From NCBI GenBank assembly GCA_049679965.1, contig JBAUGX010000174.1, positions 1 to 14,270 on the forward strand: a stretch of 14,270 nucleotides of DNA, given 5' to 3'. Source of the DNA: 2-12-FULL-65-11 sp049679965 (GTDB taxonomy: Bacteria > Acidobacteriota > Vicinamibacteria > Vicinamibacterales > CAVVIG01). Under the pieces are notes generated by a model. The model had not been told where the DNA came from and did not search any database. It saw only the letters and a program-made list of their open reading frames with translations. The position numbers and the translations under genes were made by a program. Shown here in pieces: positions 1 to 7,490 of this stretch; within the stretch, counting starts at the first letter, position 1; every line of letters starts with the position of its first letter.

Positions 1-1180
1 GCAGCCGGGCGCGCGCCCGCGCCAGCTCGGCCTCGGTCGGCCCCCGCGCGAGCAGGTCTGCGATGACGCGATCCATCTCCCGTTCGGCGCGCGCTGGATC
101 AACGCCGTCCTTCACGGTGGCCGTCACCACCACGAGGCTCGCGAGCTCGGCCGGATAGACGTCGGCTGTGACCGTGGTGGCGAGTTCCTGGTCGTAGACG
201 AGGGCGCGGTCCAGCCGCGCGCTGCGCGATCCGCTGAGCACGCTGGCAAACAGTTCGAGCCGCTGCACCGTCTGGTCGGCCCACGCCGGCGCATGGTAAA
301 CGCGGTAGATGCGGGCCTGCGGCACCCGCTCCTCCATTACTTCGCGCATGTTGGCGTCGAGCCGCGGCACCCATTCGCTGACGCGCGTCATCGGCGGGCC
401 GGCCGGAATGCCGCCGAAGTACTTGCGCACCAGCTCGAGGGCGCGCTCAGGCGTCACGTCTCCGGCAAGCGAGAGCACGCAGTTGTTCGGGCCGTAATAC
501 CCGCGGTACCAGTCGCGCACATCCTGCAGGCTCGCCGCGCCCAGGTCCTCCATGCTGCCGATGGTCGGCCAGCTGTAGGGATGCGAGGCGGGATAGATGC
601 GCTGGACGATCTGGCTGAACACGCGCCCGTAGGGCTGGTTCTCGCCCTGGCGCTTCTCGTTCTGCACGACGCCGCGCTCGCGATCGAGCATCGCCTGATT
701 GATGCGCGCGTTGAGGAAGCCCATGCGATCGGCTTCGAGGTAGAGCGTGCGCTCCAGGCCCGACACCGGCACGTCCTCGAAGAAGTTCGTGCGATCGGTG
801 TCCGTCGTCCCGTTTCGATTGTTGGCGCCCAGGTCGTCCATCGCCTCGCGGAAGCCGCGCGGATAGTGCTCGGACCCGTTGAAGAAGAAGTGCTCGAAGA
901 GATGCGCAAAGCCCGTCTTGCCGCGATTCTCATTGCGCGAGCCGACGTGATACCAGAGGTTCACGGCGACGACCGGCACCGAGTGGTCTTCGTGGACGAT
1001 GAGCGTCAGCCCGTTCTCGAGGACGATCGTCCGATGCGGGATGTCGTACGGTTTCCGGTCGAAGACCGGCCGGACGTCACGCGCGGCTGGTGCGGCCCCT
1101 CGCGCGGCCTGCTGCCCCAGCAGGCTGACGGCGCCCGCGGCGACTGCGAAAAGAACAGCGAGCGGCATCATGCGGCGCAT
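1..1180 (-). CDS. M16 family zinc metallopeptidase, secreted (partial, C-terminus off window)
   Basis: This is a pitrilysin/insulinase-like (M16) zinc protease, probably acting on peptides in the periplasm. About 393 residues are visible and the frame is still open at the left edge. A signal peptide (residues 1 to about 23, hydrophobic core then GQQA) and an Ala-rich linker precede the catalytic domain. The inverted zinc motif HLFEH is at 93-97. The third zinc ligand is probably Glu175 in VVQNEKR, at the usual M16 spacing. The DTDRTNFFE stretch (127-135) also fits the family. The M16_C domain begins after about residue 225 and is cut. The start at 1180 is supported by a consensus ribosome site, AAGGAGGA, 6 nt upstream. 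The gene begins 27 nt after the propeller gene 1208-2476 and is probably co-transcribed with it. The family call is firm; the substrate is unknown. Confidence 0.93.
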   Translation of the reverse strand, partial: MRRMMPLAVLFAVAAGAVSLLGQQAARGAAPAARDVRPVFDRKPYDIPHRTIVLENGLTLIVHEDHSVPVVAVNLWYHVGSRNENRGKTGFAHLFEHFFFNGSEHYPRGFREAMDDLGANNRNGTTDTDRTNFFEDVPVSGLERTLYLEADRMGFLNARINQAMLDRERGVVQNEKRQGENQPYGRVFSQIVQRIYPASHPYSWPTIGSMEDLGAASLQDVRDWYRGYYGPNNCVLSLAGDVTPERALELVRKYFGGIPAGPPMTRVSEWVPRLDANMREVMEERVPQARIYRVYHAPAWADQTVQRLELFASVLSGSRSARLDRALVYDQELATTVTADVYPAELASLVVVTATVKDGVDPARAEREMDRVIADLLARGPTEAELARARARL

Positions 1181-1186
1181 CAGACA

Positions 1187-1194
1187 TCCTCCTT
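1187..1194 (-). promoter_or_regulatory. Ribosome binding site of the M16 peptidase gene
   Basis: Read on the minus strand this is AAGGAGGA, a near-perfect Shine-Dalgarno sequence 6 nt before the ATG at 1180. It fixes the start in preference to the two in-frame ATGs at codons 4 and 5. Confidence 0.75.
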
Positions 1195-1207
1195 CACTGC
1201 TGCTTGC

Positions 1208-2476
1208 TCATCGGGCCGGCGAGAGGCGAAGGTCGAGACACAGGAGTGTGTCGGACCGGGTGTCGTTGTTGCGGACGTAGAGGAATCCGTCCGACAGGGC
1301 CGGAAAGCTGCGAACGGTGGCCGGGAGAATCTGGGCGCGTGCGATGGGGCGGAAGGCCTGTGGGGTAGCCTGAGCGAGCACCAGCTCACCTGTCTCGCGG
1401 ACGATGAGCAACTGATCGCCGGCGAGGGTGACCGAGCCGGCGTGGAACTGGTCCGTGCTCCACTTGACCGCACCCGTCCTCAGATCGACCGCGCGAAAGC
1501 TCGGGTTGTACTCCTGCCGGCCGTGAAATCCATACAGGATGCCGTTGTGGTGCACGGCGGTCGCATAGTGATTCGAAAGTGCCTCGTCTCCCGACCACAG
1601 TTCGGTCAGCTGGCTCCCCTGCACTCGCAGCACGGCCGCTCCGGTTTCGTAGGTCGCGGACACGAAGATCAAGTCGCCAACGACGAGCGGCGTCGCGGCG
1701 TTGACCGAGGCGGCCGACCGCGAGCGCCAGCGCCGCTCGAATATCACGCGGCCGGTTGCCGGCACGAGGCCGACGAGCCCGTCGCGCGTGAAGAACACGG
1801 CGCGGCGCTCGCCGCCAAAGGTCGCGCCGACGGCCGACGAGTAGCTCGCTTCGTGATTGGTCGCCGTCCACAGCACAGCGCCCGTCTCGGCATTGAAGGC
1901 GACAATTCCTGCGTCTTTGACTCCACCCTGGGCCGCCAGCTTGCCGCCCACGTTGGCGATGACGCGGCCGTCTTCAACGAGCGGCGATCCGGAGGCGCCG
2001 AAGTAGCCCTTGCGCACGCCGAACTGCCGCGCCGTATCCACGTTCCAGAGAGCGCGGCCGGTCGCCAGGTCGATCGCATGGAGCTGCCCTTCCGCGCCGA
2101 ATGTGTAGACGCGGCCGTTCACGACGACCGGCACGGCTCGCGGTCCTTCGTCGAACCCGAAGTCGTCGCGATACGCCGTCGGATAGGCGTAGCGCCACTG
2201 CGGCATGCCCGTGCGGGCGTCGAGCGACTCGACGACCTCTTCTTTGGCGACACGGTGGAACAGGATCAGCCGATTGCCGGTGACGACCGGCCCCGCGAAA
2301 CCCGCGCCGACCTGTTTCTTCCAGACGACGCGCGGGCCTGCCGCGGGCCACGACGTCGCGAGCGGCGGCCCCGAGTAGACGCCGTTCCGATCAGGACCCA
2401 GGAACTGCGGCCAGTCGGCCGCCGCGATGGGCGCGCAGGTGAGAAGAACCGCGACAATTACACGACACAGACGCAT
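1208..2476 (-). CDS. Exported PQQ-like beta-propeller repeat protein
   Basis: This 422-residue protein has a signal peptide (1 to about 20, cleavage likely after AAA) followed by DWPQFLGPDRNG, the N-terminal WPQ-x-x-GP-x-R-x-G signature of small secreted quinoprotein-like propellers. Blade repeats of the form D-x-x-TG-x-x-x-W recur: SLDARTGMPQW (about 84-94), AIDLATGRALW, AFNAETGAVLW and AVDLRTGAVKW. At about 420 residues it is far shorter than true PQQ alcohol dehydrogenases, and I see no cytochrome c CxxCH motif. PQQ binding or redox activity is therefore not implied; it may be a BamB-like scaffold or binding protein. It is a paralogue of the upstream gene 2587-3837. No Shine-Dalgarno is visible before the ATG; the leader is the octamer repeat array. 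The fold is confident, the function unknown. Confidence 0.85.
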   Translation of the reverse strand: MRLCRVIVAVLLTCAPIAAADWPQFLGPDRNGVYSGPPLATSWPAAGPRVVWKKQVGAGFAGPVVTGNRLILFHRVAKEEVVESLDARTGMPQWRYAYPTAYRDDFGFDEGPRAVPVVVNGRVYTFGAEGQLHAIDLATGRALWNVDTARQFGVRKGYFGASGSPLVEDGRVIANVGGKLAAQGGVKDAGIVAFNAETGAVLWTATNHEASYSSAVGATFGGERRAVFFTRDGLVGLVPATGRVIFERRWRSRSAASVNAATPLVVGDLIFVSATYETGAAVLRVQGSQLTELWSGDEALSNHYATAVHHNGILYGFHGRQEYNPSFRAVDLRTGAVKWSTDQFHAGSVTLAGDQLLIVRETGELVLAQATPQAFRPIARAQILPATVRSFPALSDGFLYVRNNDTRSDTLLCLDLRLSPAR

Positions 2477-2590
2477 GAGGTTCTTTCGTGCTTGGGTTCG
2501 TCGGTGCTTAGGCTGAGCACTGAGGTGCTTTGGTGCTCGAGGCGGCGCCGCACCTACGCACCCTAGAACCTACGCACCTACGAACCTTAC
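2475..2590. repeat. Two opposed arrays of degenerate 8-bp units filling the gap between two propeller genes
   Basis: Positions 2551-2590 read in strict 8-bp phase as units such as CACCTACG, CACCCTAG and AACCTACG (consensus [A/C]ACCTACG). Positions 2475-2543 read as the opposite orientation, for example CTTTCGTG, CTTGGGTT, CGTCGGTG, CTGAGGTG and CTTTGGTG, with one 5-bp phase slip near 2515-2519. Between the arms lies a perfect 10-bp palindrome, GCGGCGCCGC (2542-2551), itself flanked by GGTGC (2532-2536) and GCACC (2558-2562). The outermost units overlap the stop codon of the upstream gene (TAA, 2587-2589) and the ATG of the downstream gene (2474-2476), so the array fills the whole intergenic gap. 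It could fold as a long imperfect hairpin in RNA and act as a terminator, processing site or attenuator; that is inference. Confidence 0.75.
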
Positions 2591-3837
2591 CGCGCTTTGA
2601 TGTCATAAGCGGTGAGCGTTCGCTGATTGCGGATGTAGAGCTTGCCGCCGCTGACCACGGGATGCGCCCAGCTGGGCAGACCCTGATCCGGAATGCGGAA
2701 CCGGCCCTTCTCGCGATACGCCGTCGGGCTCGCCTCGGCCAGGCCCATGACGTTGTCCTCGCTCAACAGATAGAGGTTGCCTTCGGCAAACGTCAGCGAG
2801 CCTTTGCCCACGCTGCGGTTCCGCCACATCACCCGCCCGGTCGCCCATTCGAGACACGTGAGGATCGAATTGTTGAAGCCGTAGAGATATCCGTCGATGA
2901 GCAGCACGCCGCCATGATGGTTCTGCAGGTCGCGCGTGAAGTAGATCTCGCGCTCCTTCACTTCGCCGTTCTGCGCCGTCAGCGCGAGCAGCCCGCCGCC
3001 GGTGTCGTAGGCCGACGTGTAGAAGACCTTGTCGTCAAAAAAGATCGGCGTCGTGATGTTGGCCGTCGGGTTCGCCGGGCGGCGATAGCGCCACATCAGC
3101 TTGCCGTCGGAGGCGCGGACGCCCACGCCCGCCGAAGAGGTGAGCGTCATGTAGGTCCGGACGCCCTGGATGTCGGCCACGATGGGCGACGAGTACCCGG
3201 CCTCGTCGCTCAGATCCTTGCTCGTCCAGACCGTCGCGCCCGTCATCTTGTTGAGGGCCACCATCCCCGCGCCGCGGCCGCCCGGAGTCACAATCACGTT
3301 GTTGCCGTCGATGAGTGGCGACTCGCTGATGAGCCACCGAAGATTCTGGCCGGCGAAATCCTTGAGGATGTTGCGCTGCCAGACCGCGGTGCCATCGACC
3401 TTGAGGCAGGCCAGGTCGCCGTTCTCCGTCAGGATGTACACGCGGTCGTCGTCCACCGTCGGCGTGCCGCGAGGGCCCGGGCCCTGATCGTTGTCGCTCG
3501 CCGCGCCGAGGTTCTTGGACCAGAGGCCCTTGCCGTCCGCGCGATTCAAGGCGAACACAATGCTCTGCCGGCCGTTTGAACCCTGGACGAAGATCCGATC
3601 GTCTTTGATGGCCATCGAGCCGTAGCCGACGCCCAGGCTCGACACCGTCCAGACCAGGGCGGGGCCCGACGCCGGCCACTGCGGCAGCAGGCCGACTTCT
3701 TTCGAGAGGCCCGTGCGATCGGGGCCGCGCCACTGCGGCCAGTCGGTGGACGCACCGGACTGCCCGATGGTGGTCGTTGACAGGGCCAGCAGGCCGGCGG
3801 CGAGAGCCGAAGTTATGACATGACGATTGCACTTCAT
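2587..3837 (-). CDS. Exported PQQ-like beta-propeller repeat protein (paralogue of 1208-2476)
   Basis: This 416-residue secreted propeller has a signal peptide (MKCNRHVIT, hydrophobic core, cleavage near IGQ-S), then DWPQWRGPDRTG, the same N-terminal signature as its neighbour. Blade motifs include ALNRADGKGLW, ALNKMTGATVW and CLEWATGRVMW. A His-His pair (LQNHHGG) and Gly/Asp-rich turns fit a propeller. There are no haem or canonical dehydrogenase catalytic motifs, so the role may be ligand binding, scaffolding or an uncharacterised redox step. A GTG at 3846 lies in frame, but AAGAGGA abuts it directly and sits 9 nt before the ATG at 3837, so 3837 is the better start. It is the first gene of a leftward unit, divergent from the TonB receptor. 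Substrate and cofactor are unknown. Confidence 0.85.
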   Translation of the reverse strand: MKCNRHVITSALAAGLLALSTTTIGQSGASTDWPQWRGPDRTGLSKEVGLLPQWPASGPALVWTVSSLGVGYGSMAIKDDRIFVQGSNGRQSIVFALNRADGKGLWSKNLGAASDNDQGPGPRGTPTVDDDRVYILTENGDLACLKVDGTAVWQRNILKDFAGQNLRWLISESPLIDGNNVIVTPGGRGAGMVALNKMTGATVWTSKDLSDEAGYSSPIVADIQGVRTYMTLTSSAGVGVRASDGKLMWRYRRPANPTANITTPIFFDDKVFYTSAYDTGGGLLALTAQNGEVKEREIYFTRDLQNHHGGVLLIDGYLYGFNNSILTCLEWATGRVMWRNRSVGKGSLTFAEGNLYLLSEDNVMGLAEASPTAYREKGRFRIPDQGLPSWAHPVVSGGKLYIRNQRTLTAYDIKAR

Positions 3838-3846
3838 CGCGGGCAC

Positions 3847-3853
3847 TCCTCTT
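3847..3853 (-). promoter_or_regulatory. Ribosome binding site deciding the propeller gene start
   Basis: The minus strand reads AAGAGGA. Its distance is zero to the in-frame GTG at 3846 but 9 nt to the ATG at 3837, which favours the ATG. Confidence 0.6.
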
Positions 3854-3917
3854 GAGCACTCGATGTGGTAGTTTTGGGCCTCACGTAGGATACAGGACGT
3901 TCAATAGAGACGCGACC

Positions 3918-6149
3918 ATGAGACATCTGGTTTCTCACATTGCCAGGATCGCAGTGACGTGCGGCCTGTTGCTCGTACCTGCCTCGGGCCGCGCCCAGGG
4001 CACGCCGCCGCCGGCGCCCGGCACGCCCGAGCAGGTTTCCCAGGAAGACGGCGCGCTTCGGCTTCGGCTGCCGACCATCACGGTCACGGCGCAGAAGGAA
4101 TCCGAGAACATCCAGGACGCGCCGGTCAGCGTGACCGCTGTCACGGGCGAGACCCTGCAGGATGCCGGAATCCGGAACGTGAGCGAGGCCGCGCAGTTCG
4201 CCCCCAACACTTTCTTCAGCGAATTCACGGCGCGCAAGCTGAGCAACCCGCGCTTCCGCGGCATCGGTGCCAGTCCAAACAACCCCAGCGTGACGACCTA
4301 CGTCGACGGTGTGCCGCAGCTGAACGCCAATTCGTCGAGTATCGAACTGGTGGATGTCGAGCAGATTGAATTCGTTCGCGGGGCGCAAAGCGCGCTCTTT
4401 GGCCGCAATACGCTCGGCGGCCTGATCAACATCACGAGCCGGCGTCCCTCGCTCGCGGGCTGGAGCGGCAGCATCAGCGGTCCGTTCGGCAATTTCGGCG
4501 CCGGCGACGTCCGCGGCGACCTGTCCGGACCGCTCGTGCCCGATAAGCTCGCGCTCGGATTCGCCGGCGGCTTTTCGCGGCGCGACGGTTTCACCACCAA
4601 CGACGTCACGGGGAACAGCCTCGACAACCGTTCGGCGGGATTCGGCAAGCTCCAGTTGCTGTGGACGCCGAGCCCGGCCTGGACGGTGCGCGGGATTCTG
4701 AGCGGCGAGAGCGCGCACGACGGCGACTACGCCCTCCAGGATCTCGCGACGCTTCGGACGACGCCTTATCGCACCGCGCGGACGATCGAAGGCTATACCC
4801 GCCGCGGCCTCTTCGCGCCCACGGTCATCGTCACGCACACCGGCCAGTCGCTGACACTCACGACGACAACCGGCATCGTGTGGTGGAAGACGCGGGATCT
4901 CACCGACCTCGACTACACGGCCGCGCCGCTCATCACGCGCAGCAACGACGAGAAGGATCTGCAGTTCACGCAGGAGGTTCAGATCGCCTCGGCGAAGAAT
5001 GCGTCGCTCAAGCTCTCCGATCGGGTGGCGCTCAAGTGGCAGGCCGGCTCGTTTCTCTTCACGCAGCGCTACACGCAGGATGCGGTGAACAGCTTCAGCC
5101 CGGGCTTTTTCTATCAGGCGAACCAGCCCCCCGCCTTCGTACCCTTCGATTCACCCGCCAATTCCCAGCACTCACCGCAGTCGAGCCTCGACGACAACGG
5201 CATCGGCGTCTACGGCCGTGGCACGGTGATGATCATGGACAAGCTCGACCTGAGCGTCGGCGTGCGGGGCGACTATGAGAGGAAGACCGCCGACCTTCGC
5301 ACCTTCTACACGACGACCGATCCGATTCTCGTTGCTTTCGGAGTGGGTCAGCCGACCACGCTGACGCCGGAGAAGAGCTTCAGCGACGTGTCGCCGCAGT
5401 TCACGGCGGCCTACCACGTGACACCTGGCAGAACCGTCTACGCCACCGCCTCACGAGGTTTCAAAGCGGGCGGCTTCAACCCCGCCTCCCCCGTCGGGAG
5501 CGAAGCCTACAACCAGGAGCACAGCTGGAACTACGAGGCGGGCGCCAAGACGTCGTGGCTCGCCGACCGTCTGTCGGTGAACGGCGCCGTCTTCTTTCTC
5601 GACTGGAGCGACCTGCAGGTCAACGTGCCGAATCCCACGGTGCCCGGGCAGTTCTACATCTCGAACGCGGGGGCCGCCACGAGCAAAGGCGTCGAGGGCG
5701 AGCTGAGCGTGCGTCCCCTGGAGGGCCTCGATCTGTTCGGTGGCGTGGGCTATACGCACGCACGGTTCAGCAGCGGCAGCGTGTCGGGCGGTTCGAATGT
5801 GGGCGGCAACAGGCTGTCGAACACCCCCGACTACACACTGAACGCCGGCGTGCAGCACTCCTGCTCCCTCACCTCGGCGCTCATGCTGTTCGGGCGCGCG
5901 GACGTGGTTCGCTACGGCGCGTATCAGTACGACGATGCGAATACGGCAAGCCAGGAGGCGTACGCGATTGCCAACTTCCGCGTGGGCGTGCGCGCACGGC
6001 AGGTTTTCGTCGAAGGCTGGATGCGCAATGCCTTCAACACCTTCTACGTGCCAACGGCGTTTGCCTATCCGGGCCTTGCGCCGTCGGGCTTCGTCGGCGA
6101 GAGCGGCGCGGCGCGCACCTTCGGCCTTCGCGCCGGCCTGACGTTCTGA
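3918..6149 (+). CDS. TonB-dependent outer-membrane receptor
   Basis: This 743-residue receptor would import a scarce ligand (iron chelate, vitamin, glycan or aromatic) across the outer membrane using TonB energy. A signal peptide (1 to about 27, ending GRAQ) is followed by a short linker and a TonB-box-like ITVTAQK (about 54-60). The plug domain (about 65-170) carries the hallmarks QDAPVSVTAVTGE, RFRGIG, YVDGVPQ, VEFVRGAQSALFGRNTLGG-type residues and INITSRRP. The rest is a 22-strand-type barrel ending in a terminal Phe (LRAGLTF). It lacks the N-terminal carboxypeptidase-regulatory domain of the large Oar-like receptors common in Acidobacteriota. The ATG at 3918 directly precedes the signal peptide; a TTG at 3852 is in frame but would add a non-signal extension. 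The ribosome site is weak. Complete; ligand not determined. Confidence 0.92.
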   Translation: MRHLVSHIARIAVTCGLLLVPASGRAQGTPPPAPGTPEQVSQEDGALRLRLPTITVTAQKESENIQDAPVSVTAVTGETLQDAGIRNVSEAAQFAPNTFFSEFTARKLSNPRFRGIGASPNNPSVTTYVDGVPQLNANSSSIELVDVEQIEFVRGAQSALFGRNTLGGLINITSRRPSLAGWSGSISGPFGNFGAGDVRGDLSGPLVPDKLALGFAGGFSRRDGFTTNDVTGNSLDNRSAGFGKLQLLWTPSPAWTVRGILSGESAHDGDYALQDLATLRTTPYRTARTIEGYTRRGLFAPTVIVTHTGQSLTLTTTTGIVWWKTRDLTDLDYTAAPLITRSNDEKDLQFTQEVQIASAKNASLKLSDRVALKWQAGSFLFTQRYTQDAVNSFSPGFFYQANQPPAFVPFDSPANSQHSPQSSLDDNGIGVYGRGTVMIMDKLDLSVGVRGDYERKTADLRTFYTTTDPILVAFGVGQPTTLTPEKSFSDVSPQFTAAYHVTPGRTVYATASRGFKAGGFNPASPVGSEAYNQEHSWNYEAGAKTSWLADRLSVNGAVFFLDWSDLQVNVPNPTVPGQFYISNAGAATSKGVEGELSVRPLEGLDLFGGVGYTHARFSSGSVSGGSNVGGNRLSNTPDYTLNAGVQHSCSLTSALMLFGRADVVRYGAYQYDDANTASQEAYAIANFRVGVRARQVFVEGWMRNAFNTFYVPTAFAYPGLAPSGFVGESGAARTFGLRAGLTF

Positions 6150-6174
6150 CACAGGCGAGGCACCGCGATTCCAC

Positions 6175-6639
6175 ATGGGTCTCTCGGCCATCGGCACCGT
6201 CCATACTTTGGCGGCCTCGCTGAGTCTCCTGACCGGCGCCATCCAGCTCATCCGGACGAGACGCGACACGCTCCATCGCCGCGTGGGCTATGTGTATGCC
6301 GGCGCCATGGGCGTCAACAACATGTCCGCCCTCACCATCTACGAGTTCACCGGCGGCTTCAACATCTTCCACGCGCTCGCCCTGTACAGCCTCTTCAACG
6401 TGGGCATGGCGCTCCGTCCGATGCTCGTCACCCCGAGACCGTACCAGTGGCTCCGCATCCACTATCTATGGGTAGCCTGGTCGTATCTCGGCCTCTCCGC
6501 CGCAGCGTTGACGGAGTTCCTCGTTCGGGTCGTCGGACTCCCCGGATGGGCGGGCGCCGGTGCCGCCACACCGCCAGTCTTTCTGGTTGGAGGGTGGCTC
6601 ATCCTCCGCTTCGCTCCGAGGCGGAGGCCGGTGGTATAG
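6175..6639 (+). CDS. DUF2306-like integral membrane protein
   Basis: This 154-residue membrane protein has about four to five hydrophobic segments, at roughly 4-25, 37-56, 63-81, 97-120 and 131-147. The stretch DTLHRRVGYVYAGAMGVNN (31-49) followed by TGGFNIFH (59-66), and the later H-Y-x-W-x-A-W-S-Y-x-G-L pattern (96-107), match what I know of DUF2306 predicted membrane proteins. The conserved histidines (34, 66, 96) could bind haem or metal, but this is unproven. It starts 25 nt after the TonB receptor stop and is probably co-transcribed with it. No strong Shine-Dalgarno is visible. The family call is good; no function is known to me. Confidence 0.75.
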   Translation: MGLSAIGTVHTLAASLSLLTGAIQLIRTRRDTLHRRVGYVYAGAMGVNNMSALTIYEFTGGFNIFHALALYSLFNVGMALRPMLVTPRPYQWLRIHYLWVAWSYLGLSAAALTEFLVRVVGLPGWAGAGAATPPVFLVGGWLILRFAPRRRPVV

Positions 6640-6640
6640 T
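6635..6640 (+). promoter_or_regulatory. Possible -10 element overlapping the DUF2306 gene stop
   Basis: TATAGT overlaps the TAG stop at 6637-6639 and lies 40 nt before the ATG at 6681. No convincing -35 is present (TTCGCT at 6610-6615 has a long spacer). If real, it would give the exported-protein gene its own promoter. Confidence 0.3.
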
Positions 6641-6680
6641 TCCCCGCATCTGTCGGGTGGTTTCTGGAAAGGGAGGCTTT

Positions 6681-7433
6681 ATGCAGCGGCGCATGTCGAT
6701 CGAAGTGACGGCGATAGCAGTCGGTCTCGTCGCTCTGACCGTGGGCGTGTTCGGCCAGCAGGCACCGGCCCGTGGGGCGGCAGCTCCAGCCGGTCGCGGA
6801 GCGGCTCCGCAGGGCCAGGCGCCAGCGGCAGCACGAGGCGCAGCGGAAGCGGCCACTCGTCCCGCGCTGCTCTTCAAAGAGGAATGGAAGCAGCCTCCGT
6901 ACACGGGCGCGCTCAACGACGAGAACCGGCGCGTCACGCAGGACGCGGTGACCAATCCGAGACTCGAGCTGAAGCTCTACGGCGCGGCCGCGAAGGAGAT
7001 CGGTGTGTACACGCACGAGGGGCGATTCGACCTGTGGACCGGCATGGCGACCTCGCCGGTGGCCGTGACGCTGAGAGACAAGGCCAACTATCTCGACCTG
7101 ACCGGTCTGGCCAGACTTCGGTGGACTGTCCGCACGCAGGCCCTCCACGTGGCCCATCCCGTCGTGAAACTCGCGGACGGGACCTTCATCGTCGGTAGCT
7201 ATTCCCAGTCGAACGATGGCGAATACATTCAGAACGAGATCGCGTTTAGTGGCCAGCGCTGGTTCAAGCTGGATCCCGAGAAGGTCGTCACCCTCGTCCC
7301 GGTCCCGAATCCAGACCTGAGCAAGGTGGACGAAATCGGCATCGCGGATCTGATGCCGAGCGGCGGACACGGTAACGCCGGCTACCTCAACCTCTCAGGG
7401 ATCGAGCTGTACGCGAAGCCGGTTCCACGGTAA
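6681..7433 (+). CDS. Exported protein of unknown function with Ala/Gly/Pro-rich linker
   Basis: This 250-residue secreted protein is one I cannot assign to a family. It has a signal peptide (1 to about 25, hydrophobic core ending VFGQQ). A low-complexity Ala/Gly/Arg/Pro/Gln linker (about 26-62) leads to one compact domain (about 63-250). That domain is rich in Trp, Asp and beta-type segments (GVYTHEGRFDLWTG, RLRWTVRTQALH, SYSQSNDGEYIQNE) and ends NLSGIELYAKPVPR. The pattern resembles a jelly-roll, galactose-binding-like sandwich, which is only a guess from residue distribution. The start at 6681 has GGGAGG 4 nt upstream; the frame is open further left, into the preceding gene, but without signal-peptide character. 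It follows DUF2306 by 41 nt, and a strong terminator follows 10 nt after its stop. Confidence 0.75.
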   Translation: MQRRMSIEVTAIAVGLVALTVGVFGQQAPARGAAAPAGRGAAPQGQAPAAARGAAEAATRPALLFKEEWKQPPYTGALNDENRRVTQDAVTNPRLELKLYGAAAKEIGVYTHEGRFDLWTGMATSPVAVTLRDKANYLDLTGLARLRWTVRTQALHVAHPVVKLADGTFIVGSYSQSNDGEYIQNEIAFSGQRWFKLDPEKVVTLVPVPNPDLSKVDEIGIADLMPSGGHGNAGYLNLSGIELYAKPVPR

Positions 7434-7443
7434 GCGATCGCAG

Positions 7444-7469
7444 GCTGTCGCCGCATCAGCGGCGACAGC
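7444..7469 (+). terminator. Rho-independent-type terminator hairpin
   Basis: A perfect 11-bp stem, GCTGTCGCCGC / GCGGCGACAGC, has a 4-nt loop (ATCA), followed by a pyrimidine-rich tail (TTCCTCTCTCCCC). It sits 10 nt after the stop of the 6681-7433 gene and closes the TonB-receptor unit. The tail is not a pure U-run, so efficiency is uncertain. Hairpin symmetry means it could also work leftward. Confidence 0.75.
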
Positions 7470-7490
7470 TTCCTCTCTCCCCTTCCTGGC

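Noticed and set aside
293..2566. 757-codon open frame on the plus strand
   Set aside because: It runs antisense across the M16 gene and the propeller gene. Its product is Arg/His/Ala-rich without motifs. Both minus-strand genes have signal peptides and family signatures, so this is a GC-driven shadow.
2475..2590. Octamer arrays as a CRISPR array
   Set aside because: The units are 8 bp with no unique spacers, they are degenerate and opposed, and there are no cas genes nearby.
1208..3837. The two propellers as PQQ alcohol dehydrogenases
   Set aside because: They are about 420 residues against the usual 560-700, with no cytochrome motif and no identifiable catalytic Asp or adjacent-Cys disulfide ring.
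3852..3917. TTG start at 3852 for the TonB receptor
   Set aside because: It adds 22 residues with no signal character before a clear signal peptide beginning at the 3918 ATG.
3838..3917. Promoters in the divergent 80-bp spacer
   Set aside because: At least two promoters are expected here, but I found no -35/-10 pair with acceptable spacing on either strand, so none is annotated.
3834..4838. 334-codon minus-strand frame and the 2530-3579 plus-strand frame
   Set aside because: Both are antisense to well-supported genes (TonB receptor and propeller) and have typical shadow composition.
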